Assembly: GCA_963811825.1 (NCBI GenBank)
Contig: CAWESS010000019.1
Span: forward strand, 273,771-337,770
Direction of reading: 5' to 3'
DNA: 64,000 nucleotides
Source: Fodinibacter sp963811825
GTDB lineage: Bacteria > Actinomycetota > Actinomycetes > Actinomycetales > Dermatophilaceae
Shown: positions 1-8,152 of the stretch, one piece after another
Position numbering within the stretch: position 1 is the stretch's first letter
Layout: every line of letters begins with the position of its first letter
Program-made: the position numbers and the translations under genes
The notes under the pieces: model-generated
Database searches by the model: none
What the model was told of the DNA's origin: nothing
What the model saw: the letters and a program-made list of their open reading frames with translations, nothing else

Positions 1-1215
1 CTCGGTGTTCACGGCTTCCCAGGCGCCGCCCTTGACACCGTAGACGGTGAGGACGCGGGAGGTCGTGTCGCCGAACTCGTCGAACGCGACGGCGCCGGTG
101 ACACCGTCGAAGGAGACCTTGGACATGGCGTCCACGGTCGCCTGGCGAGAGGCCTCGGCCGAGTCGGCGCTGGCGAGCGAGACCTTGAGGGCCTGGATGA
201 TCGCGTTGGCAGCGTCGAAGGAGTAGGCACCGTAGGCCTCGTACGGCTCGGCGAAGCCGGCCGCGTTGTAGGACTCGACGAAGCTCTTGGCGGACTCGAG
301 GGTGTCGGTCGGCGCACCGATCGCGGTCGCGAGGTCACCATCGGCGGTGGCACCGGCGAGCTTGACGAACTCACCGGAGTAGATGCCGTCGCCACCCATG
401 AGGGGGACGTTGAGGCCAGCGGCCTTCATCTGCTGCGAGAACGGACCGGCCTGCGGGAACTCGCCACCGTAGTAGACGGCCTTCGGGTTGGTCGGCTTGA
501 TCTTGCTGACGACGGCGTCGTACTTGTCGTCGTCGGGGTTGATCGTCTCGGCTGCGACGATCTTGCCGCCGAGCTTGGTGTACTCGGCCGAGAAGGCCTC
601 GACCAGTCCCTGGCCGTAGGTCTTCTTGTCGTGGACCGTCGCGACCTCCTTGATGCCGGCCTTCTCGAACAGGTAGCGCGCCGCGAAGGGGCCCTGGATC
701 GAGTCGGTCGTGCAGGTACGGAAGTAGGTCGGGTACGTGCGGGCCGGCGCCGTCGCGAAGTCCGCACCCTGGGTCAGGGCGGGGTTCGTGTTGGCGGGCG
801 AGACCTGGACGATCTTGGCCGCTGCGAGCACCGGCTGCACGCTCTGCGCGACGCTGGAGTTCAGCGTGCCGACGACGCCGACGACGTCCGCGTCGGCGGC
901 GAGCTTGGTGGCCGCGTTCTTGCCGACGTCGGGGGTGGCCTGGTCGTCCTCGGCAGCGAGCTCGAGGGTCCAGCCCGGAATCGTCTTGGCCTCGTTGGCC
1001 TGGCGGATCGCGAGGTCGACAGAGTTCTGGATGCCCTTGCCGAGCGCGGCGAGGTCGCCGGACAGGGGGGCGATGACGCCGATCTTGGCGATCTTGTTCT
1101 CGGCGGAACCGGTGTCGGTTCCTTCGGTGTCATCACCGCGCGAGCCACATCCGGCAAGTGCGAGCGAAGCCACGAGCAGCGAGGCGCCAACGGCGACCAC
1201 GGAACGCTGGGGCAC
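1..1215 (-). CDS. ABC-type branched-chain amino acid substrate-binding lipoprotein (3' end beyond window)
   Basis: Periplasmic-binding-protein fold lipoprotein of the LivK/Leu-Ile-Val receptor family, expected to deliver branched-chain amino acids or related ligands to an ABC importer at the outer face of the membrane. The GTG start at 1215 follows AGGAGG (1220-1225) at a 4-base spacing. The N-terminus is a lipoprotein signal peptide ending in a lipobox, LALAGC, at about residues 19-24. The mature part begins with the family pattern KIGVIAPLSGDLAALGKGI and later shows LATAIGAPTD and YGAYSFDAANAIIQAL. 405 codons are visible with no stop, so the C-terminus lies off the left edge. The permease and ATPase genes are not in view. 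Family is confident; substrate is inferred. Confidence 0.9.
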   Translation of the reverse strand, partial: MPQRSVVAVGASLLVASLALAGCGSRGDDTEGTDTGSAENKIAKIGVIAPLSGDLAALGKGIQNSVDLAIRQANEAKTIPGWTLELAAEDDQATPDVGKNAATKLAADADVVGVVGTLNSSVAQSVQPVLAAAKIVQVSPANTNPALTQGADFATAPARTYPTYFRTCTTDSIQGPFAARYLFEKAGIKEVATVHDKKTYGQGLVEAFSAEYTKLGGKIVAAETINPDDDKYDAVVSKIKPTNPKAVYYGGEFPQAGPFSQQMKAAGLNVPLMGGDGIYSGEFVKLAGATADGDLATAIGAPTDTLESAKSFVESYNAAGFAEPYEAYGAYSFDAANAIIQALKVSLASADSAEASRQATVDAMSKVSFDGVTGAVAFDEFGDTTSRVLTVYGVKGGAWEAVNTE

Positions 1216-1283
1216 GTTTCCTCCTGGGTAGAGCTGAATGAAATGAGCTGGTGTGCTCCTGCCCGCGTCTGGCGAGCATGCGA

Positions 1284-1289
1284 ACTGTA
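1284..1289 (-). promoter_or_regulatory. candidate -10 element of the LivK-type gene
   Basis: TACAGT on the minus strand, giving an expected transcript start near 1277 and a leader of about 60 bases that carries the AGGAGG site. I see no convincing -35 hexamer. The rest of the 273-base divergent spacer up to the Rieske gene has no other feature I can support. Confidence 0.35.
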
Positions 1290-1488
1290 ACCACAGGCAC
1301 CCCCCCTGTCCCAGCATTGCGGGCAGTCTGGTGCCGACTTGTTACCTGAGGCTGGCCTCACCTTGCGGCCGAATCGACGCCGGTGCGCCGTTCTGACACC
1401 GTCCGGACAGGTTCGGCGGAGATACTGCTGGAACTCGCCGTGTTCCCGGCACGGGCGAGGTCACCGTCGACGACCACTGAGGACCCCG

Positions 1489-2004
1489 ATGAGCACCCAG
1501 CCCATGAACGACCTGACCCCATCGAGCGACCCCGTCGCCCAGACCCCGCCGTCCGGGGCGTCGGCCTGCGGCTGCACCTCGCGCCGCGAGAGCCTGCTCG
1601 CTGCGGGCGTCGTCGTCGCCGGGGCCGCCGGCCTGACGGCCTGCGGTTCGGGCGAGGCCGTCGGTTCGGCTGCCTCCGCGGCAGCGTCCGGCGCAGCCTC
1701 GGCCGCGGCATCCGTCGCGGGTGACGCCATCGCCGCGGCCTCGATCCCCGTCGGCGGAGGGGTCATCCTCGACAACCTCAAGGTGGTCGTGACCCAACCC
1801 ACGGCCGGCGACTTCAAGGCGTTCTCGGCCGTGTGCCCGCACCAGGGCTGCACCGTGGACAAGGTCGACGCAGGGACCATCACGTGTCCCTGCCACGGCA
1901 GCACCTTCGACATCGCCAGCGGAGCCGTGACCAAGGGGCCGGCCACGAAGGGCCTCGAGGCCAAGAGCATCACGGTCGGGGCGGACGGCATCACCGTCAC
2001 CTGA
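1489..2004 (+). CDS. Tat-exported Rieske 2Fe-2S lipoprotein
   Basis: Small exported Rieske protein of 171 residues. The ATG at 1489 is chosen because TGAGGA precedes it by 5 bases; ATG 1504 is an in-frame alternative. The N-terminal part has a twin-arginine motif (SRRESLL), a hydrophobic stretch and LTAC, which looks like a Tat lipoprotein signal. An Ala/Ser-rich linker follows. The C-terminal half has both Rieske cluster motifs, CPHQGC and CPCHGSTF, each supplying one Cys and one His, plus the disulfide cysteines. It probably holds a 2Fe-2S cluster on the outer face of the membrane as an electron carrier. No bc1 or oxygenase genes are adjacent, so its partner is unknown. It precedes uvrC, but uvrC appears to have its own promoter. 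Confidence 0.87.
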   Translation: MSTQPMNDLTPSSDPVAQTPPSGASACGCTSRRESLLAAGVVVAGAAGLTACGSGEAVGSAASAAASGAASAAASVAGDAIAAASIPVGGGVILDNLKVVVTQPTAGDFKAFSAVCPHQGCTVDKVDAGTITCPCHGSTFDIASGAVTKGPATKGLEAKSITVGADGITVT

Positions 2005-2005
2005 T

Positions 2006-2041
2006 CCGGTGTCCGGATCGGTGTCCGGATCCGGTGTCCGA
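2006..2041 (+). repeat. three imperfect direct repeats of CCGGTGTCCGGAT
   Basis: Copies lie at 2006-2018, 2019-2030 (one C shorter) and 2031-2041 (truncated). They fill the gap between the Rieske stop and the uvrC -10 element and would overlap the uvrC -35 region. Confidence 0.6.
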
Positions 2042-2050
2042 CCCTCGACG

Positions 2051-2056
2051 TAGGGT
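2051..2056 (+). promoter_or_regulatory. -10 element of uvrC (leaderless)
   Basis: TAGGGT ends 6 bases before the GTG at 2063. No Shine-Dalgarno sequence lies between them, so transcription probably begins at or next to the start codon. Confidence 0.5.
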
Positions 2057-2062
2057 TGCGAC

Positions 2063-4045
2063 GTGGCCGACCCGTCGACGTACCGCCCGCGCCCGGGCGA
2101 GATCCCGACGGAGCCGGGGGTCTACCGGTTCCGCGATCGCGACGGTCGGGTCATCTACGTCGGCAAGGCCAAGAGCCTGCGGTCGAGGCTGTCCTCCTAC
2201 TTCCAGGACATCTCCGCCCTGCACCACCGCACCGCGACGATGGTGCGAACCGGGGCCAGCGTGGAGTGGACCGTGGTCTCCACGGAGGTCGAGGCCCTTC
2301 AGCTCGAGTACGCGTGGATCAAGGAGTTCGACCCGCGCTTCAACGTCAGGTACCGCGACGACAAGTCCTATCCCTATCTCGCGGTGACGATGGGCGAGGA
2401 GTTCCCCCGGGCGCAGGTGCTGCGCGGCGCGAAGCGAAAGGGCACCCGCTACTTCGGACCGTACGCCCACGCCTGGGCCATTCGCGAGACCCTCGACCTG
2501 GCGCTGCGCGTCTTCCCGGTGCGCACGTGCTCCGCGGGTGTCTTCCGCCGCGCCAGCCAGGTCGGTCGCCCCTGCCTGCTCGGGTACATCGACAAGTGCA
2601 GCGCCCCGTGTGTCGGTCGGGTGGACGCCCAGCGGCACCGTGAGATCGCCGACGACTTCTGCGACTTCATGGCCGGCGAGACCGGACGCTTCCTCACCCG
2701 GCTCACCCGCGAGATGAAGGATGCCGCGGCCGAGCTCGACTTCGAGCGCGCCGCGCGCCTGCGCGACGACATCGGAGCCCTGGAGCGAGTGCTGGAGAAG
2801 TCGGCCGTCGTGCTTCCGGACGCCACCGACGCTGACGTCTTCGCCCTCGCCGAGGACGAGCTCGAGGTCGCGGTGCAGCTCTTCCACGTGCGCGGAGGGC
2901 GGGTGCGGGGCCAGCGGGGCTGGGTGGCCGAGCGCGACGCCGAGTCCACCCCCGAGATCGTCGAGCACCTGCTCCAACGGGTCTACGGGTCCGAGGCGGG
3001 CGAGTCCGTCCCTCGTGAGGTGCTCGTCCCGGTGCTCCCCGAGGATGCCGCCGCCCTCTCCGACTGGCTCTCAGGGCTGCGGGGCAGCCGGGTCGACCTG
3101 CGGGTGCCGCAGCGCGGCGACAAGCGCACCCTCATGGAGACCATCGCCCGCAACGCGACGCAGAGCCTGGCCCGGCACAAGGTGGCCCGCGCCGGTGACC
3201 TCACGACGCGCAGCCAGGCGCTCCAGCAGATCCAGGACGCCCTCGCGCTCGACGAGGCGCCGCTGCGCATCGAGTGCTTCGACATCAGCCACGTCCAGGG
3301 CACGCAGGTCGTGGGGTCGATGGTCGTCTTCGAGGACGGCCTGCCGCGCAAGTCCGAGTACCGCCGCTTCATCGTGCGCGGCGACGAGACCGGGGCCACC
3401 GACGACACCGCCGCGATGCACGAGGTGCTCACGCGCCGGTTCCGGCGGGGCCAGCGCGAGGACGAGGACGCCGCCGGACAGAACGGCGACCAGACCTCGG
3501 ATGCCGTCGCACCCGAGGACGGGGCGGCGCGCCCCGCGCGCTTCGCGTACCGCCCGAACCTCGTCGTCGTCGACGGCGGCCTGCCCCAGGTCAACGCCGC
3601 CGCCAGGGCCCTGGCCGACGCCGGGGTCGTCGACGTCGCCGTCGTGGGCCTGGCCAAACGGCTGGAGGAGGTCTGGGTACCGGGCGAGGAGCACCCCCTC
3701 GTCCTGGCCCGTTCGAGCGAGGGTCTGTACCTCCTGCAGCGTCTGCGGGACGAGGCCCACCGGTTCGCCGTGACCTTCCACCGGCAGCGCCGGTCGAAGG
3801 CGATGACCGCCAGCCGGCTCGACGGCATCCCCGGTCTGGGGGAGAAGCGGCGCAAGGCGCTGCTCAAACGCTTCGGCTCGGTCAAGCGCATCTCGGCGGC
3901 CACGGTGGACGAGCTCGCCGACGTCCCCGGGATCGGGCCTGCGCTGGCGGCCGTGGTTGCGGCAGAGTTGGGGTCCGCGGACACGACGCCCGCGGTCAAC
4001 CTCGCGACCGGAGAGGTCGTTGACGACGAAGGGAACCAGCCGTGA
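2063..4045 (+). CDS. uvrC: Excinuclease ABC subunit C
   Basis: Nucleotide excision repair endonuclease that makes both incisions around a lesion after UvrA/UvrB loading. 660 residues, the usual length. In order: a GIY-YIG nuclease domain (GVYRFRD then VIYVGKAKSLRSRL, about residues 18-95), a UVR UvrB-binding helix pair (ELDFERAARLRDDI, about 223-236), the RNase H-like C-terminal endonuclease (ECFDISHVQGTQVVGSM, about 405-420), and tandem helix-hairpin-helix motifs (IPGLGEKRRKALL and VPGIGPALAAVV). The GTG start lies 6 bases after a -10-like TAGGGT. The stop overlaps the rapZ start (GTGA), as in the conserved actinobacterial uvrC-rapZ-yvcK-whiA operon. The insert around residues 465-490 is acidic and low in complexity (GQREDEDAAGQNGD). 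Confidence 0.97.
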   Translation: MADPSTYRPRPGEIPTEPGVYRFRDRDGRVIYVGKAKSLRSRLSSYFQDISALHHRTATMVRTGASVEWTVVSTEVEALQLEYAWIKEFDPRFNVRYRDDKSYPYLAVTMGEEFPRAQVLRGAKRKGTRYFGPYAHAWAIRETLDLALRVFPVRTCSAGVFRRASQVGRPCLLGYIDKCSAPCVGRVDAQRHREIADDFCDFMAGETGRFLTRLTREMKDAAAELDFERAARLRDDIGALERVLEKSAVVLPDATDADVFALAEDELEVAVQLFHVRGGRVRGQRGWVAERDAESTPEIVEHLLQRVYGSEAGESVPREVLVPVLPEDAAALSDWLSGLRGSRVDLRVPQRGDKRTLMETIARNATQSLARHKVARAGDLTTRSQALQQIQDALALDEAPLRIECFDISHVQGTQVVGSMVVFEDGLPRKSEYRRFIVRGDETGATDDTAAMHEVLTRRFRRGQREDEDAAGQNGDQTSDAVAPEDGAARPARFAYRPNLVVVDGGLPQVNAAARALADAGVVDVAVVGLAKRLEEVWVPGEEHPLVLARSSEGLYLLQRLRDEAHRFAVTFHRQRRSKAMTASRLDGIPGLGEKRRKALLKRFGSVKRISAATVDELADVPGIGPALAAVVAAELGSADTTPAVNLATGEVVDDEGNQP

Positions 4046-4971
4046 CGCCGGAGCCGGACCTGCCTGACGACAGAGGCGGCACGACCTCGGGGGCCGTCCC
4101 CGCGGCGAACGACTTCCTCATCGTCACCGGCATGAGTGGCGCGGGGCGTTCGACGGCGGCCAACGTCATCGAGGACCGCGGCTGGTTCGTCGTGGACAAC
4201 CTGCCACCCCAGCTGCTCTCGTCGATGGCCCGGCTCGCGGGGGAGGTGCGCAGCGCCAGCGACACCGACCTGCAGATCGCAGCCGTCGTCGACGTGCGTG
4301 CCCGTGCCTTCCACTCCGAGCTGCACGCGGGCCTGGCCGCCCTGCGCGAGGCGGGGTGGCGCCCGCACCTCATCTTCCTCGACGCCACCGACGAGGCCCT
4401 CGTGCGCCGGTTCGAGAGCGTGCGACGTCCGCACCCCCTGCAGGGCGACGGGCGGCTGCTCGACGGCATCCAGGCCGAGCGCGAGATGCTGCGCGACCTG
4501 CGCGCCGTGGCCCAGGTCGTCATCGACACCTCGGGCCTGAACGTCCACCAGCTCGGCCGCAAGCTCACCCCGCTCCTCGGGGTCGAGAGCGGGCCGAGCC
4601 TGCGGCTGGCCCTCCTGTCGTTCGGGTTCAAGTACGGCGTGCCCCTCGACGCCGACTTCGTCTTCGACATGCGTTTCCTGCCCAACCCGTTCTGGGTCCC
4701 CGAGCTCAAGGCCCTGACCGGCGTCGACGAACCCGTCGCCGACTGGGTCATGGCCCAGGACGGCGCGCAGGAGTTCGTGGATGCCGTGGTGCAGCTCATG
4801 GCGCCGGTCACCGCGGGGTACCTCGCCGAGGGGCGGCGCTACGCGACCATCGGCATCGGCTGCACCGGGGGCAAACACCGGTCGGTGGCCATGACCCAGG
4901 CCATCGCGGCCCGGCTGACGACCGAGCGGGTCGCGACCTTCGTCGTCCACCGGGACCTGGGGCGCGAGTGA
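4042..4971 (+). CDS. rapZ: RapZ/YvcJ family nucleotide-binding protein
   Basis: P-loop protein of the RapZ (RNase adapter)/YvcJ family, 309 residues. The N-terminal Walker A is GMSGAGRST, with Arg where the classic motif has Lys; to my knowledge this is common in actinobacterial homologues. The C-terminal domain has the conserved FGFKYGVPLDADFVFDMRFLPNPFW and IGCTGGKHRSV motifs. In E. coli RapZ controls amino-sugar synthesis through a small RNA; the actinobacterial role is less clear and may involve nucleotide or nucleotide-sugar sensing. The GTG start overlaps the uvrC stop and its own stop overlaps the yvcK start, so translation is probably coupled. Confidence 0.93.
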   Translation: MTPEPDLPDDRGGTTSGAVPAANDFLIVTGMSGAGRSTAANVIEDRGWFVVDNLPPQLLSSMARLAGEVRSASDTDLQIAAVVDVRARAFHSELHAGLAALREAGWRPHLIFLDATDEALVRRFESVRRPHPLQGDGRLLDGIQAEREMLRDLRAVAQVVIDTSGLNVHQLGRKLTPLLGVESGPSLRLALLSFGFKYGVPLDADFVFDMRFLPNPFWVPELKALTGVDEPVADWVMAQDGAQEFVDAVVQLMAPVTAGYLAEGRRYATIGIGCTGGKHRSVAMTQAIAARLTTERVATFVVHRDLGRE

Positions 4972-5924
4972 CCGGGCCGGTCGTCGCCGCCCTCGGAGGG
5001 GGGCACGGGCTCGCCGCGACCCTCACCGCGCTGCGGTACGTCACCGACGAGATCACCGCGATCGTCACGGTCGCCGATGACGGTGGGTCGAGCGGCCGGC
5101 TGCGCGACGAGTTCGGGGTGCTCCCCCCGGGTGACCTGCGGATGGCGCTGGCGGCCCTGTGCAGCGAGAGCGAGTGGGGCCAGACGTGGCGCGACGTGCT
5201 CCAGCACCGCTTCGCCGGCGAGGGCCCGCTCGGTGGACACGCCCTGGGCAACCTGCTCATCGTCGCCCTCTGGGAGCTGCACGACGACCCCGTGGCCGGG
5301 CTGGACCTCGTCGGCAGGCTCCTGCAGGCGCAGGGCAGGGTGCTGCCGATGGCCGCCGTGCCCCTGGCGATCGAGGCCGACGTCAGCGACCTCGACCCCG
5401 GCGACCCGGCCGCGGTCCGCGTCGTTCGGGGCCAGGCGCAGGTCGCGGTCACACCCGGCACCGTCCAGCGGGTCCGGCTCGTGCCGGCGAACCCACCCGC
5501 CTACACCGAGTCGGTGGCGGCGATCCGCAGCGCCGACTGGGTCGTGCTCGGCCCGGGGTCGTGGTTCACCTCGGTGATGACCCACCTGCTCGTGCCGGAG
5601 GTTCGCGAGGCGCTCGAGGTGACCCGGGCCCGTCGCCTGCTCATCCTCAACCTCGATCCCGGCTCGGGGGAGACGGCGGGGTTCAGCGCCGAGCGGCACC
5701 TGGAGACCTTCGCCGAGCTGGCACCGAACCTGCGCCTGGACGTCGTGCTCGCCGACCCCGCGGTCGTCGACGACGAGGAGCAGCTGGTGCGGGCGTGCGC
5801 GCGCCTCGGAGCGACGCTGTTCGTGGCTCAGGTCGGGCGGCGAGACCGGCCCGGCGAACACGATCCGCTGCGTTTCGCGGCAGCGGTGCGGGACATCGTC
5901 ACTACGCCACGACCGGCCCGGTGA
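4968..5924 (+). CDS. yvcK: YvcK/CofD-like gluconeogenesis factor
   Basis: Member of the CofD-like/YvcK (MgfK, CuvA) family of 318 residues. These proteins bind UDP-sugars and affect central carbon flux and cell wall precursor supply. Visible motifs are ALGGGHGLAATL at the N-terminus, VADDGGSSGRLRDEFGVLPPGDLRMAL, and LGPGSWFTSVMTHLLVPEV in the second half. The start is GTG 4968 in a GTGA overlap with the rapZ stop. No phosphate-transfer activity is inferred, since this subfamily differs from the F420-synthesis enzyme CofD. The position next to gapA fits a link to carbon metabolism. Confidence 0.92.
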   Translation: MTGPVVAALGGGHGLAATLTALRYVTDEITAIVTVADDGGSSGRLRDEFGVLPPGDLRMALAALCSESEWGQTWRDVLQHRFAGEGPLGGHALGNLLIVALWELHDDPVAGLDLVGRLLQAQGRVLPMAAVPLAIEADVSDLDPGDPAAVRVVRGQAQVAVTPGTVQRVRLVPANPPAYTESVAAIRSADWVVLGPGSWFTSVMTHLLVPEVREALEVTRARRLLILNLDPGSGETAGFSAERHLETFAELAPNLRLDVVLADPAVVDDEEQLVRACARLGATLFVAQVGRRDRPGEHDPLRFAAAVRDIVTTPRPAR

Positions 5925-5944
5925 CGCGTGGCAGGATGACCGCC

Positions 5945-6925
5945 ATGGCGATGACTGCAAAGGTGAAGGACGAACTGAGCAGGCACGTCGTGACCAAACC
6001 GTGCTGCCGCAAGGCCGAGGTGGCCGCGACGCTGAGGTTCGCCGGGGGACTGCACATCATCGGGGGTCGCATCGTCGTCGAGGCCGAGCTCGACACCGCC
6101 AACGCCGCCCGCCGCCTGCGCCGCGAGCTCACCGAGGTCTACGGGCACTCGCCCGAGGTGCTCGTCCTCGCAGCGGGTGGCCTGCGCAAGGGCAGCCGCT
6201 ACGTCGTCCGCGTCGTCCAGGACGGCGAGTCGCTGGCTCGCCAGACCGGCCTCATCGACAGCCGCGGGCGCCCGGTGCGCGGGCTGCCGCCGAAGGTCGT
6301 CAGCGGCTCCGTGTGCGATGCCGAGGCCGCCTGGCGCGGGGCCTTCCTCGCCCACGGATCACTGACCGAGCCCGGCCGCTCCTCCGCGATGGAGGTCACC
6401 TGTCCCGGCCCCGAGGCGGCTCTCGCGCTCGTCGGCGCGGCGCGACGCCTCGGCATCTCGGCCAAGGCGCGTGAGGTGCGCGGCGTCGACCGGGTCGTCA
6501 TCCGCGACGGCGACGCCATCGGCGCCATGCTGACCCGCCTCGGCGCCCACGACGCCGTCCTGGCCTGGGAGGAGCGGCGCATCCGCCGCGAGGTGCGGGC
6601 CACGGCCAACCGGCTCGCCAACTTCGACGACGCCAACCTGCGCCGGTCGGCGCGCGCGGCGGTCGCCGCGGGCGCGCGGGTCGAGCGGGCCCTGGAGATC
6701 CTCGGTCCGGAGATCCCCGACCACCTGCGCGAAGCCGGCGAGCTGCGCCTGGCCCACAAGGAGGCCTCGCTCGAAGAGCTCGGTCAGCTCGCGAAGCCCC
6801 CGATGACCAAGGATGCCGTCGCGGGCCGGATCAGGCGCCTGCTCGCCATGGCGGACAAGCGCGCCGCCGACGACGGCATCCCGAACACCGAGGCCGGGCT
6901 CACCCCGGACATGCTCGACGCCTGA
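5945..6925 (+). CDS. whiA: DNA-binding protein WhiA
   Basis: WhiA, 326 residues, combines a degenerate LAGLIDADG homing-endonuclease-like N-terminal domain with a C-terminal helix-turn-helix. In Streptomyces it works with WhiB to switch on division genes during sporulation; in other Gram-positives it affects division and chromosome segregation. Very conserved stretches are VTKPCCRKAEVAATLRF, GLPPKVVSGSVCDAEAAWRG, RATANRLANFDDANL and LTKDAVAGRIRRLLAMAD. The start ATG 5945 (MAMTAKVKDEL) matches the Streptomyces form; ATG 5936 is an in-frame alternative. It lies 20 bases after yvcK, in the same operon. Confidence 0.96.
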   Translation: MAMTAKVKDELSRHVVTKPCCRKAEVAATLRFAGGLHIIGGRIVVEAELDTANAARRLRRELTEVYGHSPEVLVLAAGGLRKGSRYVVRVVQDGESLARQTGLIDSRGRPVRGLPPKVVSGSVCDAEAAWRGAFLAHGSLTEPGRSSAMEVTCPGPEAALALVGAARRLGISAKAREVRGVDRVVIRDGDAIGAMLTRLGAHDAVLAWEERRIRREVRATANRLANFDDANLRRSARAAVAAGARVERALEILGPEIPDHLREAGELRLAHKEASLEELGQLAKPPMTKDAVAGRIRRLLAMADKRAADDGIPNTEAGLTPDMLDA

Positions 6926-7054
6926 GACCGATCCGTCACCCGAGAACGCCCGGAACATCGGTGACCCGACAACCCGGCGAGCGGGTTCCGTCTCATGCGC
7001 AAGCGGTTACCCGCCCGTACCCCGGACGCCGCGCGACGGCATCCGACGTGGGTC

Positions 7055-7060
7055 TAGGGT
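7055..7060 (+). promoter_or_regulatory. -10 element upstream of gapA
   Basis: TAGGGT, predicting a transcript start near 7067 and a leader of about 60 bases that ends in a purine-rich GAAGGC site before the gapA start. The 201-base whiA-gapA spacer holds no other feature I can support. Confidence 0.45.
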
Positions 7061-7126
7061 GGGTTGTGGAACCCCCAGTGCCGCTCATCCGCGGCACCTT
7101 TCGATGAGTGGAAGGCAGCACATACC

Positions 7127-8131
7127 GTGACCGTTCGCGTAGGGATCAACGGCTTCGGCCGCATCGGCCGCAACTTCTTCCGGGCTGTCCAGGCGTCCGG
7201 TGCCGACATCGAGATCGTCGCCGCCAACGACCTGATGGACAACAAGAGCATCGCTCACCTGCTCAAGTACGACTCGGTGCTCGGTGTGCTCGCCGACGAC
7301 GTGTCGTCCGACGAGAACTCCATCACCGTCGGCGACAAGACCATCAAGATCTTCGCCGAGAAGAACCCCGCCGACATCGCCTGGGGCGACGTGGGCGCAG
7401 ACATCGTCATCGAGTCGACCGGCTTCTTCACCGACGCCACGAAGGCGCACGCCCACATCGACGGTGGTGCCAAGAAGGTCATCATCTCGGCGCCGGCCTC
7501 CAACGAGGACGCCACGTTCGTCATGGGTGTCAACCACCAGGACTACGACCCGGCCAACCACCACGTCATCTCCAACGCGTCCTGCACGACGAACTGCCTG
7601 GCCCCCATGGCCAAGCCGCTGTCCGACGAGCTCGGCATCGTCAAGGGCCTGATGACCACGATCCACGCCTACACCTCGGACCAGAACCTGCTCGACGGAC
7701 CGCACCGCGACATGCGTCGCGCCCGCGCCGCCGCGCTGTCGATCATCCCGACGAGCACCGGTGCCGCCAAGGCCATCGGCCTGGTCATGCCCGAGCTGAA
7801 GGGCAAGCTCGACGGCTACGCCCTGCGCGTGCCCGTGCCGACCGGTTCCGCCACCGACCTCACCTTCGAGGCGGGCCGCGAGACCTCCGTCGAGGAGGTC
7901 AACGCGATCATCAAGGCTGCCGCCGAGGGCGCGTTCAAGGGCTTCCTGAAGTACACCGAGGACCCCATCGTGTCGGCCGACATCGTCACCGACCCGAGCT
8001 CGTGCATCTTCGACTCGGGCCTGACCAAGGTCATCGGCAACCAGGTCAAGGTCGTCGGCTGGTACGACAACGAGTGGGGTTACTCCTGCCGTCTGGTCGA
8101 CCTCGCCGTCCTGGTCGGCAAGGACCTCTGA
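7127..8131 (+). CDS. gapA: Glyceraldehyde-3-phosphate dehydrogenase, type I
   Basis: Phosphorylating NAD-dependent GAPDH of glycolysis, 334 residues. The Rossmann motif INGFGRIGRN is at residues 7-16, and the catalytic Cys153 lies in SNASCTTNC, with the supporting His later. Other family landmarks are VPVPTGSATDL and WYDNEWGYS. The start is GTG 7127 with GAAGGC upstream at about 9 bases; an upstream in-frame start at 7064 would add 21 residues unlike the family. It heads the classical gapA-pgk-tpiA-secG series. Codon use is extremely C-ending, as expected for a highly expressed gene. Confidence 0.97.
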   Translation: MTVRVGINGFGRIGRNFFRAVQASGADIEIVAANDLMDNKSIAHLLKYDSVLGVLADDVSSDENSITVGDKTIKIFAEKNPADIAWGDVGADIVIESTGFFTDATKAHAHIDGGAKKVIISAPASNEDATFVMGVNHQDYDPANHHVISNASCTTNCLAPMAKPLSDELGIVKGLMTTIHAYTSDQNLLDGPHRDMRRARAAALSIIPTSTGAAKAIGLVMPELKGKLDGYALRVPVPTGSATDLTFEAGRETSVEEVNAIIKAAAEGAFKGFLKYTEDPIVSADIVTDPSSCIFDSGLTKVIGNQVKVVGWYDNEWGYSCRLVDLAVLVGKDL

Positions 8132-8152
8132 GAGACCGGGGCCGAGCCGATC

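Noticed and set aside
4129..4155. RapZ Walker A with Arg instead of Lys (GMSGAGRST) as a disabling mutation.
   Set aside because: To my knowledge this substitution is usual in actinobacterial RapZ proteins, so it is not evidence of lost function here.
2983..4950. A 655-codon minus-strand open frame opposite uvrC-rapZ.
   Set aside because: Low-complexity translation, no domain, fully antisense to intact uvrC and rapZ.
5159..6925. A 588-codon frame that would fuse Arg-rich sequence to WhiA.
   Set aside because: The upstream 262 residues are the shifted reading of yvcK; WhiA starts at 5945 with the family N-terminus.
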